A DNA stretch of 64,000 bases from Siderastrea siderea. Its lineage: Eukaryota; Cnidaria; Anthozoa; Scleractinia; Rhizangiidae. The translations under genes and the position numbers were made by a program. The notes below the pieces were generated by a model that worked only from the letters and a program-made list of their open reading frames with translations, was not told the DNA's origin and made no database searches. The stretch spans positions 69,161,399-69,225,398 of the forward strand of contig OZ034968.1 in the NCBI GenBank assembly GCA_964030785.1, given 5' to 3'. Positions 19,592 to 32,859 of the stretch are shown piece by piece. The stretch's first letter is position 1; every line of letters begins with the position of its first letter.

Positions 19592-20192
19592 GTAATCCAT
19601 CCCATCCTGGCCATCCATGGCCAATGGCAAAAAGTTTCACTGCACTTGTACAGTGTCTTTGAACAAAACTATTATTTTAGGTTCTCATTAATCTAAATGT
19701 GGCTTTGGCTTTTTAAAGTGTCACTTACAACTGTTGACATGGTCCCTAGAGTTAAAGGGACATTTTTTATGATCAAAACTTTGCAACAGTTGCGACACAG
19801 TCTTGTTAAACGTCCAATTATTGCAAAATATTGTTTGCTTTTTGAACACACCCGACGTTAATTGGGTAGGTTTAACTGTCGAAAAATGTCAATGGTTAGA
19901 GATGCTAAAGTCAAGCTCAGCGGTTTAGATGTGTGAACTGTACTACAACAGACTGTAGATCAGTCAAAATACTACTCTTTAAGAACATGCCAAGTGCTAT
20001 TGTTGTGTAAATGTCACTAAACTTCGATCTACAAGTCTTAGGTCAGCCTGTTCCAGGGCTCTCAAATATTAGCGCCGACAAAAAGTAGAAAGGGGACGCG
20101 AAAATAAGATACCCGAGATCCATCCCTACTATATCTCGACTCAAACTCGTAACAGGCTAGCTCTAAGGTCAAAGGAACTGGTACAGTTCTTT
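19592..20192. other. Non-coding region downstream of LamG-PAN gene
   Basis: No gene or repeat recognised. It would hold the 3' UTR and polyadenylation region of the minus-strand gene. Confidence 0.4.
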
Positions 20193-20454
20193 TTATACCA
20201 GTTTATTCTTATTATAATATTGTTTGTCTTGGTGCTGATTTTGATACTCCAAAGTTTTTGCAAATGGTGTTCGGTAAAGATGGCAGTAACCTCGAGATGA
20301 CTGGCCAGTGTTTGTTTTTTCAATGGCCACGGAATTGCACTCATTCATACGGGAACAGCGTAACAAACACTCCATCAAGGTAGAGCCTGGGAATGTGTGA
20401 AGAATGTCGCCTGGTTGTTGCTGTTGTACCGAGACAGGATAAAAATGATCTTCT
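20193..20454 (-). CDS. LamG-PAN gene, last exon (PAN/apple-like domain)
   Basis: The acceptor TTTATGTTGGCAG precedes 20454, and the split codon joins in phase with the exon ending at 20892. The exon encodes a PAN/apple-like segment (FPGSTLMECLLRCSRMNECN, then GYCHLYR) with the Cys spacing of such domains, and then a polar tail to the stop at 20193. PAN domains bind proteins or sugars in secreted and surface proteins. LamG followed by PAN is a common layout among cnidarian extracellular proteins; orthology is not claimed. Confidence 0.72.
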
Positions 20455-20547
20455 GCCAACATAAATAAAGGAACAATTATTTTCATTCAAATCCACTTCA
20501 AATATGAGACGAACGATTGTAAGGTTTTAACATTTGAAATCTGATAC

Positions 20548-20611
<64 letters not shown>

Positions 20612-20668
20612 TTGATGATGATGCTGCTGATGATGATGATGATGACGGCGATGGTGATGACGAAGATA

Positions 20669-20722
<54 letters not shown>

Positions 20723-20765
20723 GCGACGACGGTGATGATCAGGGTGATGCTAATGATGATGGTGG

Positions 20766-20808
<43 letters not shown>

Positions 20809-20815
20809 AAGGTTG
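20548..20815. repeat. (GAT)n microsatellite, about 270 bp, in intron
   Basis: Long GAT runs broken by scattered variants (GTT, GCT, GGCGAC). It lies in the intron between the last two exons of the LamG-PAN gene. The poly-Met and poly-Ile frames across it are artefacts. Confidence 0.95.
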
Positions 20816-20891
20816 ACGATAACAACGATGACGATGGGGATATCGAAGACAATGATGAAAAACATGGCCAACTGTGATGCTAGGGACCTAC

Positions 20892-21069
20892 CAGAAGCCT
20901 CCCGAAAGGTTCTGTTCTGAACAGTGATGATTTCCTCTTGATTGAGTGGTTTGTTATACACCTGGATACAACAAATGCGTCCTTTGAAGTACCTCTGATC
21001 GAAGACGTCATTTTTTGCACCTATTCGTACATCATACTCAGTTGTGAGCTCCGTGATACCAGCATTCAC
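20892..21069 (-). CDS. LamG-PAN gene, exon with C-terminal half of LamG fold
   Basis: Bounded by an acceptor (GGTTGTTAG before 21069) and a donor (TTCTG|GTAGGT after 20892). It encodes the end strands of a laminin-G/concanavalin-like domain: VRIGAKND, then FKGRICCIQVYNKPLNQEEI, the usual closing motif with the acidic loop. Phase fits both neighbouring exons. Confidence 0.75.
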
Positions 21070-21959
21070 CTAACAACCACAACATTTACAAAAAAATGAC
21101 TTACAATCTGGCTAAAATTCACATTCGAAAAGAATCACAGGCCTTTATACTCAGCTAGAAAGAGAAACTGTACTTTTTTATCCCACCCTCACTTCATTGT
21201 TTTTCTTGACCTAAACTAAATTATTAAAGCATAAAAATACCCTCTGATAACACCACTTTTCTCTTCAAACGTAGGCTCATGGGCTTGTTATTTCTCTTGA
21301 TTCCAGGCCTGCCACTTTATTAAGATTTTTATTTTTATTTTTGTGTCATGTTCTGTGAGTTATTGATAGAGCTGATAATAAAAGTGTGTAATCGACAATT
21401 ATATCCATTTTAACGGTTTTTTAATGCAAAACTGCTAGCCTCAACGTAAGAAACTTACGTGCTTTTGAGGACGCAATTACTTCTCAAAAGAACACCTCCT
21501 TCCTTCCCTTAAGGGAGGATTACAGTTAAGAGGCCTTCACACGTCAAACTAATGTTGGACAACTCATGTTGGCAAGCGCAAAATCGTCTCAAATTGGTGT
21601 GTGTGAGCGACACAACCACATGTTGGCGCGGCCAAGTGGAATCTATTTGTTTTATACATTGTTTTCATTTATCCTGCACAAAATTGAAATTGTTTAAAAA
21701 TATTCGAAGCGATGATTTGTTTGCACAAAACTTTGCGATCATTACGTCATTCGTGCTTCTATATTTTAATAACAAACTCCCTTAGACCAATCAAAACGCG
21801 AGATTCACTCTTTCCATTGTATAAAAGCGATTATTGCACTCACCTCGTCGTGTAGATACTCGCTCTGGTTCCCTTTGGCTATGAATTCAGTTTGAACGTG
21901 ATTTTATGGATTAATTGCTAAATACTTTCTTTTTTTTTAAGTTGTAACATTTGTCTCAC
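21070..21959 (-). other. Intron of LamG-PAN gene
   Basis: 890 bp between the two LamG exons. GTGAGA donor and TAG acceptor on the minus strand, AT-rich, no repeat recognised. Confidence 0.6.
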
Positions 21960-22408
21960 CTCGGACACTGCCTGTCCATTTACCCACAGTTTTGCGACGC
22001 CAGATGAAAAGTCGTATGTGATACCAACGCAGCACCACGAATTTAAAGGTATAGGGATAGGAGAATGAAACCAGGCAGCCCAATTCGGTGAATTAGCGAA
22101 GACCATTCCAGGGCCGACTAACCAGAAGTGAAATCCCCACCCAGCTGGCAAGTAGTGAAAGATCGGCGCCTGCTCCATTTCACGGTTCACCCACGCAAGA
22201 ACTGTTATCGAATATCTCGTGTCCAGGCTTCCGTTATTAGGTAACTCAATGTAACTGGTAATGCTACCTGAGAACTGGTACGAGCCCTGAGGAAGCCCGT
22301 AAGGGCCTGGTGCGAGGTGAATATCGCTTGGTATTCCAGGTGGGTTTTTGTTGGGGCCGATATCACTCGTCCCGTGTCGGCCATTGAGTGGATACAAGGC
22401 AACAGGAA
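21960..22408 (-). CDS. LamG-PAN gene, exon with N-terminal half of LamG fold
   Basis: 449 nt between an acceptor (AAGATCTTCCAG) and a donor (CGAG|GTGAGA). It encodes ALYPLNGRHGTSDIGPNK, a typical opening strand, then GSYQFSGSITSYIELPNNGS, SITVLAWVNRE and WCCVGITYDFSSGVAKLWVNGQ, the core sheet of LamG/pentraxin-like domains. It starts in mid-protein, so the signal peptide and any earlier domains must lie in exons above 22408 that I could not identify. Product: probably a secreted or membrane-anchored extracellular protein. Confidence 0.8.
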
Positions 22409-24328
22409 CTGGAAGATCTTATAGAAGGAGAGGTGATAATGGCATAATAATCGCTTTTATTGCTTCCAGTTATTTTCCAGTTTTGTGCGATTGGTAACAT
22501 AGTTGTTTGCATGAGGTACATTATTTGTGCGAGGTGAACCTGGGAGTCCCTATTGTGTATCTGTAAAACTGGTAGCACAAAGTGGGCTGACCATGAGTGT
22601 GTGCAAATGAACTCTTCGGGACACGATATTCCGTTTCTAGCCTTTAAATACACAGATGAGCCAAGAAACGCACTGTTGAAAACAGACACATTCGTTTTAA
22701 TGTTCTCATCTGGGTGACTGGGAGGTGGGGATAGATGGGCGGGGATCCCGGGGAAAAGGGGACGGGAAAGAGCGGGCAGTGGGAGTTACAACAAAGAAAA
22801 AGACAAACAGAAGACAAACAACAAAGCTGGGCAAACAGCGGACTTTCAGCCAGTTCTAAGATATGCTTTAGATCATCGCTTAAGCTGTTTATTGAACTAG
22901 TATTAAGGCCATTTGAAATTAATGTTATGTGCCTTAAGGCCATTGCCCTGTATTGCATTGCGCATCCTTACTGCGCACGATTTGTTGCGTCATTAGCGCG
23001 CGCACGTCCAGGGAGTAAAAGGTTTCCTATGAGGCTTAGCTCACCAGAGAAAAGAAAGGTCATTTACTCTTAAACAAGCATCGCGACCCTTTTTTTCCAC
23101 TTATTTTTGACCTACCGTTCATCCTCTTTTTGTTCAAAGAGTTGGAAAAAAAACATGTTCGAAAAAAAAATTATTGCTAGAAACGCGTTACTCACGGAGA
23201 TGAAATCACGACCTCGAGAACACGCACGTGAGGAAGGTTTTAAGTCAATTTCGTCTGATGCTTCGAGCATCTGCCATAAAACATCTAGTAAATTGTTCCT
23301 TGTTATCGATATTTCACATCTAGTACATTGTTTCAAGATTTGCTTTAATTATGTGCTTCCTGTTCCTATGGAAAGTAGCGTAAACTGATCAAATACACAT
23401 GTGTTTGTTAGGCGAAATTGCATGGAATTATGGGGTAACTTGAGACGATGATATCTCGTTAACAGACATGAGGACCTATTCATTTTATTTTATATTTCAA
23501 AACATTGCACGATAGATAACAACTTGTGAAAGTTTGACGAAAATCGTATGTTAAATTTTATTTCGGAGGAATGACCTTAAATTTCGCTACTGTTATTTAA
23601 TAAATGTCTAGTTGATAGAAAGTGTCTATCTCTTTCTGTGGTCTTTGGTTCAAGTACCAGCGCGATGCAAGTTTATAGAACTGATTTTCAAGATTTAGTT
23701 CCCGCCATTTTGTCCTCCCGAACGGAAGAATTGATTTCCCGTTTTTCTTCAACTGAACTTAAGTGCTTCTGGTGGAAACGAACCACACCAGGTCTCTAGT
23801 TTTACCAATACCCATTTATGAGCAAAAATTGAAGAACTCGATTTTTCTACTTCTGTCAAGAAATCGAGTTTTGGCTTGATCGCCACTGAAAGTCGCTCTT
23901 CATACTTTCCTACAGTGTATTACAATTTCATACCACTATTGATGCAAACCAAGAAAAGAATGGTGATTTAAAGCTTTCTTTGTACATGCGCACTGAGCTT
24001 CGTATTGGGCATCCATGGGTCGCTATTCAACCACTATTGAAAAACAAGGCAAGCAACGGAAAGGTTAAAGTGCCACTGAGACGAAAATTCATAGGTTTAT
24101 TTCCGCCAAACTCTGTCGCAGAATATCGCGTTTTGTTCATATTTCCCCAGAAAACTGAACAACAAACCTTCCATCCTAATATTTTTTAGCTCCAAAGTCG
24201 CGTAAAATGTGTCCGCCATTACTGAAAACGTGTTCCTGGGTGATTGCGCAATTTAATAGCTTGTGACGTCAGAGGCTCACCTCAGTCGCGTTTCCTTGTG
24301 TTTTGACTGAAGATGTCTACCGTCGACC
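22409..24328. other. No gene recognised
   Basis: Contains a G-rich stretch (about 22725-22790) and several unrecognised short ORFs. It could hold upstream exons of the LamG-PAN gene. Nothing else is supported. Confidence 0.4.
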
Positions 24329-25458
24329 ACAGGCAGACCACCCTATGTGTTCGTAGTTAATAATTGTTGACAAAGGTCATGTTGAAATCAATGGCGCGTA
24401 TAAGAAGATATATGGAGAAACAGTAGGTCGGCTTCGATTTACTACAAAATATAGAGTTTACTCTAAATTATTCAATAAAAGTTAAGATGAAATGTCAAAT
24501 GAGTCTTGTGTCATGTTTTTTTGCCGCCGCGAGCCTTTTGAGGCGTTATTTTGCGAGATTATTTAGCGACCGGTGGTAGAGAGAGAGAAGAGAGAACAAG
24601 GCTTGCAAGTCGGCCGCCGCCAGCAGCGACCGACTCCACTTCAAACCGGAATTAACGCCAAACTACTGAAAATCTCACCTATCTGACGACGGCTATCGAT
24701 CGCTGAGTTGTTGCTCTATCTCTTCGCCAAATTTGAACTTCATCCCTCCAACAGTTTCCGAGAAAATCCATGCTGAATTCGTGCATACGGCTTTCTCAAT
24801 ATGATCGGTGCTCGACTCAGCGACCAGAGAAATTCCGATCACGCCGGCCGTTTCAAATTCACCAATCAGTATACAGTGTACTTTGAACCGCGGCGAGCTG
24901 CCACGGGATGCCAAGCGCTGATTGGTGAATTTGAAACGGCCGGCGTGATCGGAATTTCTCTGGTCGCTGAGTCGAGCACCGATCATATTGAGAAAGCCGT
25001 ATGCACGAATTCAGCATGGATTTTCTCGGAAACTGTTGGAGGGATGAAGTTCAAATTTGGCGAAGAGATAGAGCAACAACTCAGCGATCGATAGCCGTCG
25101 TCAGATAGGTGAGATTTTCAGTAGTTTGGCGTTAATTCCGGTTTGAAGTGGAGTCGGTCGCTGCTGGCGGCGGCCGACTTGCAAGCCTTGTTCTCTCTTC
25201 TCTCTCTCTACCACCGGTCGCTAAATAATCTCGCAAAATAACGCCTCAAAAGGCTCGCGGCGGCAAAAAAACATGACACAAGACTCATTTGACATTTCAT
25301 CTTAACTTTTATTGAATAATTTAGAGTAAACTCTATATTTTGTAGTAAATCGAAGCCGACCTACTGTTTCTCCATATATCTTCTTATACGCGCCATTGAT
25401 TTCAACATGACCTTTGTCAACAATTATTAACTACGAACACATAGGGTGGTCTGCCTGT
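24329..25458. repeat. Palindrome, two 541-bp arms, 48-bp spacer
   Basis: The left arm 24329-24869 and right arm 24918-25458 are equal in length and, wherever I compared them, identical in reverse complement (for example ACCAATCAG|...|CTGATTGGT at the spacer). Identical 97-codon ORFs on opposite strands (24986-24693 and 24801-25094) are shadows of this symmetry. The spacer is unique sequence. Homology stops sharply at ACAGGCAG/CTGCCTGT. No target duplication is visible, so an inverted duplication is as likely as a transposon. Confidence 0.93.
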
Positions 25459-25696
25459 GCCGTCGACTGTGAAACCTCCGAAGAGTATTTCTACGATTCC
25501 GAACAGTCTTTAACTTCCGAAGCCTCTGAGGATTCATTTCATTCGGCAAATGAAGAATTTTTCTTACCGTACGATGTAAGAACTGATGTGAGGTTTCAAC
25601 TAATAATCTTGTAAACAAACGGTTTGTTGACAATATTATTTGAGTTATTTGGCGGGAGTTCAAAACATAAGCGAAATATGCTTAGACAATGATTGT

Positions 25697-25830
25697 AGTT
25701 CAGGCCCCAGTTGCTCAAAAAGTGGATAACTCTTTTTCAACGGATAAGTCGCTGTCCGGTGGATAAAATTTATCGCTTCATCTCGGTTGTTCAAAGCTTG
25801 GATAGCGCTCTCCAGCCAGCTGTTCAGCCG
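25697..25830 (+). repeat. GTGGATAA-type dispersed repeat
   Basis: CCCCAGTTGCTCAAAAAGTG followed by repeated GGATAA words (GGATAACT, GGATAAGT, GGATAAAA, GGATAGCG). I recognise the general pattern as a common marine-invertebrate dispersed repeat, but ends and class are uncertain. Confidence 0.4.
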
Positions 25831-28800
25831 CTATACAGCGATCATAAAGTTGTCCATTCCAAGGTAGGTTGTGTAACTTTTATCCACTGTAAACCTGTGG
25901 CAAAACAGACATGGCTATTCGAAGAATTGATCTTTTAAGCTGTGGAAATTTAGACAAAACACCTATGAAAACGTTAGACTTTGATGGTCGCGAATTCTCA
26001 ACCTTGGGTCGATCGATGTTACTGTTGGTGTGGGAGAAAATAAAAGAAGCGATACCTTGTCTGCCGTTGTTTATGTTCATTATATATTATAAAAAAAGCA
26101 TTGAGAGTTTTGGCCATTCTTGGCATAGTCTGGGAATCTTTCTTGAAAAACCGTTATTGTTGTAGTCAGCTGCCAGGCAGCTTATCGTGTCTATCATAGT
26201 ACAGTGGTCACTCAACACATTGAAACACAAGTGCTTGGCGCTGCTAAATATTTTAAACAGTTTTTAGAGAATTCTTTTTCTGAGCCGAAAGAAGTGAAAT
26301 AAATCAAAACCTTTTTTATCAAGAACTGGAGGCCTTGTGTGACCGGTATCTAAATATTTGTAGTCAAAATCAAAAGCGCAAAAGGAAAATTTCCGCTGCT
26401 CAACAACAACATGCGGACCGCCGAGGAAACGAAGCTTTCGCTTGCGTTATTCGCTGCGAAAAATGATAACTTGATATTTAATCATTTTTCTTAGTAGTTC
26501 ATTTACTAAGATTGCTATGACAGGTAAAAGAAATAACATTGTTAAACCCTTAGGAAAATAGTGGCGTGTGATATTTGACCCATATTTTTTCCCAACTTCA
26601 ATTTCCACGCACCGACGATCCGATCTATTAAAGCCTTTCTCGAACAACAACAACAACATTTTATTTGCATTCCCAATTACAAATGCCATTGCACATAGAA
26701 AAGAGAAAGAAAAAAGGTTGCAAAATCGATTAATTTACAATTTCTGTGTCTATTGATCCATTTCTTAATGCAAAAGCTTCGTAAATGAAGTAACCTAATT
26801 TTTACCAAGTGAAAGCGTCAATGCTATTTAAGAGAAATACAATTTTAAGAATCGAAATCGGAATATTTACTAATAAGATCGTCCATTAAAGATTTTCTAA
26901 TTGGATCATATCTATTGCAAGATAAGAGGAAGTGTACTTCGTTTTCAACTTCATTTGAGCTGCAGCATTGACAAATTCTCAGATGCTCAGGGATTTTAGG
27001 GGTGGAATGTCTTCCATTTTCAATTCTTATAGGTTGTAATAATACCTAACCTAAGTTTTGCTACTGCCCGAACAATAATGTCAATCGACTGTTCACCAAC
27101 AGGGAATAAAGAGAGAAAAGTTTCTCCACATTCAGGATGGTATGTTATAAAATAAAGTCCATGCTTCTAAGCGATTACTGCTCTGAAATTAACACACGCG
27201 GAATTAAAAAAAGGAAAAGATAAGCAGCTCAAACTATATCAGCTTAATCACGGCGGTCAGGATTGCATTCGCCGAGGATCTTCGCGCTAGCAGACGGCAG
27301 AACTGAAAGGGTTTTCCTCGACGATAGTAAATTTCAAAATACGTTAAAAGAAAATCAGTTTTGCACAATGGTGGATGCGTTGAAAAAGAAACAAACTATC
27401 ACTTCAACTGCGTTATTAGGTAAATTACCTTTCGTCTTGTTCGCGCAGATAATGTTTTTTTCCGGTTCTTTTTTCCATATAGTTGGAATAGGCAATGGCA
27501 TGATCGACCTCTGGGATCTTGCGACATGAACAGCCCTCTGGAAAAACTCGTCCGTGAAATGATCAAAATGCCTCTCGGGTTGAAATTCGCACTGTGTGTG
27601 AGTGCGAACATTGTCCTTTTTTCCATTGCGGGTCCGTTCGCAGGGCTTCAATGAAGCAAAATACCAGCTCGGTGGTTGGATTTATTGTTGTAGCATTGTA
27701 CAACACAAGTGCTACCTGTCATTACTGCTGCAGCAAGGAACATTTCAAAGTCGAGCAACAAACACTTGGCAAGAAATCTTTCCTCGAGGACAATTTACTT
27801 TCCCGTAGCAAGTAACCATGTGAAGGCACTAGGTTTGAGGTAAGCCTCTGACGTCACTTCCGCTCATTCGCAAGCCAGCTTCCGGAACAAGGGCCAGTAA
27901 TGGCGGCCGCAAAATCTCGACAAAAACCGGCCGAAAAAAGCGACTTCTAGTCGTCGTAATAAGTTGAAATTTGGCATGGTAACTAAGAACCACAAATTAT
28001 GTTCAAAAATGTAAAAATATGGAATACCAAAATTCTGGTCCCAGTGGCACTTTAACAGCTTTCTATTATTGAACATATGAAAACATCTGCAATATTGAGG
28101 AGCACACGATCGCAACGGTACACAAACAGACTTGTTGTTAAGGCCCTGCAACTAATGTCGCTGGAAAAATCGACGCCACCATCGTGTAAATTACTTCTTG
28201 ATAGTCCCTTTCGCGCTTTTTTAATCAAAAAGAATGATATATATACCTCCCTTTTCAAGAATCTGGCACAAGTCTGTTAATTAATTTAAAACTCAGAATT
28301 ACATAACTGAAATAGAGGCAATCATGCAAGATAGTATTTGGAAATTTCAGAGTCAAATTAATACTTATAAAATCGTTAACGTAAGTTTCAAAACAAAACC
28401 CGCATCACTTTGTGACTCACTTCAGCTAGAATTTGCTTGAACGTTCATTCATTTCAATCGAATTTAAAAACTGTTGCACGCTAGTTGGTCCACGTTTTTC
28501 TTTGTTTCACTTTGGGTATGAAACCAGCGTAACAGCGAGCAGTGTAGTTTTGTTATGTTGCAGCTTGTTTTGTTATTTAGTTTTTTAGCGTAGGGCGCAA
28601 AAGCGGATTCTTTCGCCTATGCTGCGTTTCCTCAATTGCAAGTCCGTTTGACCAACGCAAGAATGTTGGCATTTTCAAATTTGCGTTGCCTTGCGTTTCA
28701 TTTTAGCTAGCGTTTTAACTGAATAACAGCTTATACACAGGAGAAAACCTTGTTCGGGCTAACGGATTAAGTCAAAATGTTTCAGCTCTTGTCGCTTTTC

Positions 28801-29299
28801 AAGCGACTGTTTTACCAGTGCTTACAATTCCAGAAGCCACAAGCGACAAAGAATTTGCATTATTTAAATAACATTGAATAATATTCGGATAGGTGTCTCC
28901 TACGAGTAAATGAAGAGGCAAACTGAAGTACCCCTCAGTCCAAGACTTGAAGAAACGGACAAGTGACATTGCAAACCAACACACGCCTGGAATTTGCAGC
29001 GGCCATTTGTATCTAATTCACTTCTGAGGCCTGCGTTAAATTTACCAGGCAGCAGCTGAAGTCAGCACAAATTCACCATAAGTTCTAAGTTGCCTTGAAT
29101 TGGAATTCTGATTGATATTTCCGGAGAATTCAAACCATCGTAAACCAATACAAGTTAGTTCACATGAATGAAAGTAGCTTCCCAAGAGAAAAGTGAAGTG
29201 CATCAAACATTTTTAAAATTGCGTTAACCTGCACCACAGCCTAGGTATACCTCGTTGAACGAGTTTTTTGTACCAAAGGATAAAATACTTTCTTGAAAA
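25831..29299. other. No gene recognised
   Basis: AT-rich. Short ORFs such as 27263-27529 have no recognisable product. CpG-richer patches with CCATTACTGGCC and GGCGGCCGC occur near 27890-27910. No repeat boundaries found. Confidence 0.4.
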
Positions 29300-29480
29300 T
29301 GAAAATAATTTACCTGTTCTGGCCTTTGATGACACTAACATGGGAATAAAAACCTGAAAGTTGCAGAACATAAAAACGCCAGTGAACAGAACTAAACTGT
29401 TTTAAAGGCTTGAAAAACTTCCACATTTTTTCCGGCTTACCTCCAAGAAACACGCCGAATACATCGAATATAAATGAACC
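29300..29480. repeat. Dispersed repeat R1, fragment
   Basis: Diverged match to 6120-6300 and 31905-32070: TTTACCTGTTCTGG, CAGTGAACAGAACT and GGCTTACCTCCAAGAA in the same order. Confidence 0.5.
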
Positions 29481-31274
29481 GTTTTTCTACTTTTCAGTTT
29501 CTATTTAAAACCACCATACACCCACTGGATCACTTTGTGCTGGCTTGCCTAAGCTCTGTTTATTGGGCCAAGAATGAACACCGCCATGCTTGGACCAATA
29601 TGGCTTTGAGCACAAACTCATAGCCACTTTTACTCAAAATATCAAGTTTCAATTAAGAGTACTAAACACAAAATCTGGTCCAGTAAAGGTAAAACGTCTT
29701 ATGACAACAGAAACTATGAGCGGCAGGATATGGGGAGGAGGAGGGAAGAACTAAAGCACGTCTTAACCGCAGCTTAACCGAGGCGCATGACTAAAGCATG
29801 ACTCAATCGATCATTTGACTGATGCTTACATTAATAGGTTACATACCCTAACTGCATTTACATCCTCCCCAAAACCCAGGACCACTCGGACCTACAAAAT
29901 TATCTAACAAAAGGCGGGAAAAGACATAAATTTTCTATTTCGCGAGCAAATATTTTATTTATGGAATCATTTTTAGTCCATAAATGTATAGCTCATGTAA
30001 AAATAGAGCCGGTCGACTTGTTTTTTTTTGTTTTTTTGTTTTTTTTTTCACGAAAACAAAGAATACTGCAAGCAAACAAGGCTTTTAACTTAAAGGTTTT
30101 TAAGAAAACACGCGCTGAATGAAAACTACAACTCAGCACAAATTTAACACTGGACGAAATAAAGCAAACATTTTGCAGAAATTTCTTTCTATGCTTTGAC
30201 TTGCAAATTAAAATTCACAAGACTCTGAATTGTTGCTTGAAACAGAACTAAACCAGACCACTCGTTAAAGGTTTCATCCAACACTTCAGTGAATCGGGCA
30301 TGGCTTGAATACCGCATTCAAAAGACGCGCAGCAAGCTCGTTTAATCTCGAATGAGAAAATGATCTTCGGCATCAAGTTTCTGTAAAACTAACGTTCTTC
30401 CGTTCGAAGAAGTGCTCAAATCCAGTGACTTACTTCTCTGAGTGTGGAAATCCACTTCCATCTGTTTCCTCCATGGCAACAGTCGACTACCTCACTGAAT
30501 AATCTCTCCCTTTTGCCCCGCAGTTGATATTAATCAAGTTCAGTCGATTTATAGCTAAATTACATGGTTAAACGATTGTATCATTAAACATTTCCGGAAT
30601 TGCTGCAGTTTGTCCATAAAATTTCGAGAACCAGGAGGGCACAAGAGTTTGGCAAAATTTATCCTCGGGCCAAGACGGGCTTGCTTATTTTACTCTTTAG
30701 TAAGCTCTCATCGACAATAACCAAAAGCCAATCAAACCGCGAAAATCACTCATTCATTGAAAGGAAGTTTTTGAGATGTTTTATTTTGAAAGACTTGTCT
30801 CATGTTTTGTTTGATTTTTGTTTGTGTGGTTTTAGGCGAGAACCACACACACAAAAAAAAAATTGACAAAACGCTTAAAAGAATAAGCTGTGGGGTTGAA
30901 GGAAAGCGTTTTAAGTCATTTGCCTATGGGGTGCACGCCTTACATACAGAAGAAGCTATTGAAACCGTGAACAAAACTCCCTATGTGGAAAAGGCCTCGT
31001 ACTGTGAATGTGTAGTTACAACCTCATTTAAATTAGTGTGAAGAATTGTTGATTCCACTCAAACTGCATGAACTCTGGGGTATTTCCCGTCTTTTAATTA
31101 AGTTGAAAGTGTTTACGATCACACAGACATTGAAACATTTGAAATATTTAAAAGCCTCGAATGTGCACAACACCTTAGCGACAGTTTTAAACTGTTAAAA
31201 TACTCAGTTCCACTTTAATTTTCACACTTCATTTCGACGCATCTTACGAATGCATAAATGTCAAACTGACGTAT
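29481..31274. other. No gene recognised
   Basis: Non-coding. A T-rich run lies at 30020-30050 and a GTGTGGTTTT...ACCACACAC inverted word at about 30825-30852. The ORFs at 30600-31041 show no domain. Confidence 0.4.
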
Positions 31275-31539
31275 AGGCCCAGTAATACGGGCAACATTTT
31301 CGTGCAACTTGTCGCGCAACAATGTTGCTGTTGCAAGTTGAGATTGTTTGTTGCGTGTATTACCACCTTCTCGCGCAACAAATTTTCATGTTGCAGAAAG
31401 TAGACGTCGCTTTTACTTTGCAACATGAAAATTTGTTGCGCGAGAAGGTGGTAATACGTGCAACAAACAATCTCAACTTGCAACGGCAACATTGTTGCGC
31501 GACAAGTTGCACGAAAATGTTGCCCGTATTACTGGGCCT
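31275..31539. mobile_element. Fully palindromic MITE, 265 bp
   Basis: AGGCCCAGTAATACGGGCAA at the left is matched by TTGCCCGTATTACTGGGCCT at the right, and the pairing continues to the centre near 31405 with only small differences. The repeated internal word is GTTGC/GCAAC. The ORFs on both strands are shadows. Confidence 0.85.
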
Positions 31540-31860
31540 TATGTCCTTAAATCCAAAGCAAATTGCATTGCATGGATGCAGGAATAATTTTTCCTCTCTT
31601 TTTTTTGCTTTGACATGTGCAATCGAGGTCCAAAAAAGAAATTGTGTGGAACGTTTGGTTGGTTTGCATGAATACAATTAAAAAACGCAAGTTTACCAAA
31701 GGTTGACTTGAGATTTTGATTGTAGGCAAGTCAACTAAAATTCCTTACGAGGCATCGCAATCTAACGACGGGCAGAGCAACTGTTTAAACAGGGCTTTAA
31801 TCGAGCTTGTTATGCGCAAAAAGTTTGACCAAAAGCATTGAATAAGCATTGTAGGCTAAT

Positions 31861-32800
31861 AGCTACGTTCTTTTAACAAAGTATCAAAAACTAGAAAGCA
31901 ATTACCTGCTCTGGTCTGTGATGAAATTATCACGAGGAAAAAACCCTGAAATTTCAGAAGGCATAAAATATACAGTGAACAGAAGAGAACGATATGAAAA
32001 GCTTCGAAAGCTCAGTCTTACATTTGTTACAGCTTACCGCAAAAATGTACACTGACTTCATCAAAAACAGTTATATCACTTTTACAGCTTGTATCTCAAC
32101 AAATGAAAAGTTTGCCTCTGCCTTGGTGAAATGTCTGTGTTTCTCCTTTCTTCAGTTATTTGTTATTTATGTGCAAAACAATTTTTTATCATTCTTTTCT
32201 TGCAGTAAATTACGTGAACTAAGCTAACCTGTACAGCATTAAATATTTAAAACAAACTTTTAATACCCCTTGTCATCATGCAGATGTACGGAAACAGTTG
32301 AAACAAACACAAACGCACTACACTAACGAGTGTGTTACATTTAACATAATGCTATGCTACGCGTGTTTGATTAGAATTGATCTATCAGGGAATGCAAAAT
32401 GAGTTGTCGTGACACCATATGAGCGTACATCGAGGTAAATTTCAGTTAAACGTGTATCAAGCAAACCTGTTTAAAACTCACAACTTTTATTTTCCAAAAT
32501 GAAAAGTCAGGGGGGAAAGTCAGGCTCTACCTCTGGTCGGTAAAAACTTGTGAAACTCTCGGATGACGTAAAACAAAGGAAAAAAAAGTTGAAACAATAG
32601 CGTAGAGCTAAACCGAATAGCTTACAAAATAAAGGAAACCTTGACACCGAGATAAACTCGAAAGTCACGGCAATTTACTCCCAAGGTATAACCTGTCAGT
32701 ATTTTTCGAACCTGTATTGAAAGAACACTTCTTTACCAGCCATAGATAAATGAGCACAAACAGTAAATCGCTCTTAGCGACTTGAGCATAAGCACATTAG
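31861..32800. repeat. Dispersed repeat R1, copy 2
   Basis: Colinear with 6067-7085, including the shared GAGCGTACATCGAGGTAAA and CAAAATAAAGGAAACCTTGAC, with indels. Copy 1 has an extra C-run where this copy has TTTCCAAAATG. Confidence 0.6.
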
Positions 32801-32859
32801 CACAAGCCCCTCTGCTTGTTAAATGCATGTGCCATTGTGATGTACAATGATAAGAAGTA

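Noticed and set aside
20534..21069. Long poly-Met and poly-Ile open frames
   Set aside because: They translate a GAT/ATC microsatellite in an intron; only the 20892-21069 part is coding.
24693..25094. Two identical 97-aa ORFs on opposite strands
   Set aside because: A consequence of the 541-bp palindrome; the frame crosses the unique spacer and differs in nothing else.
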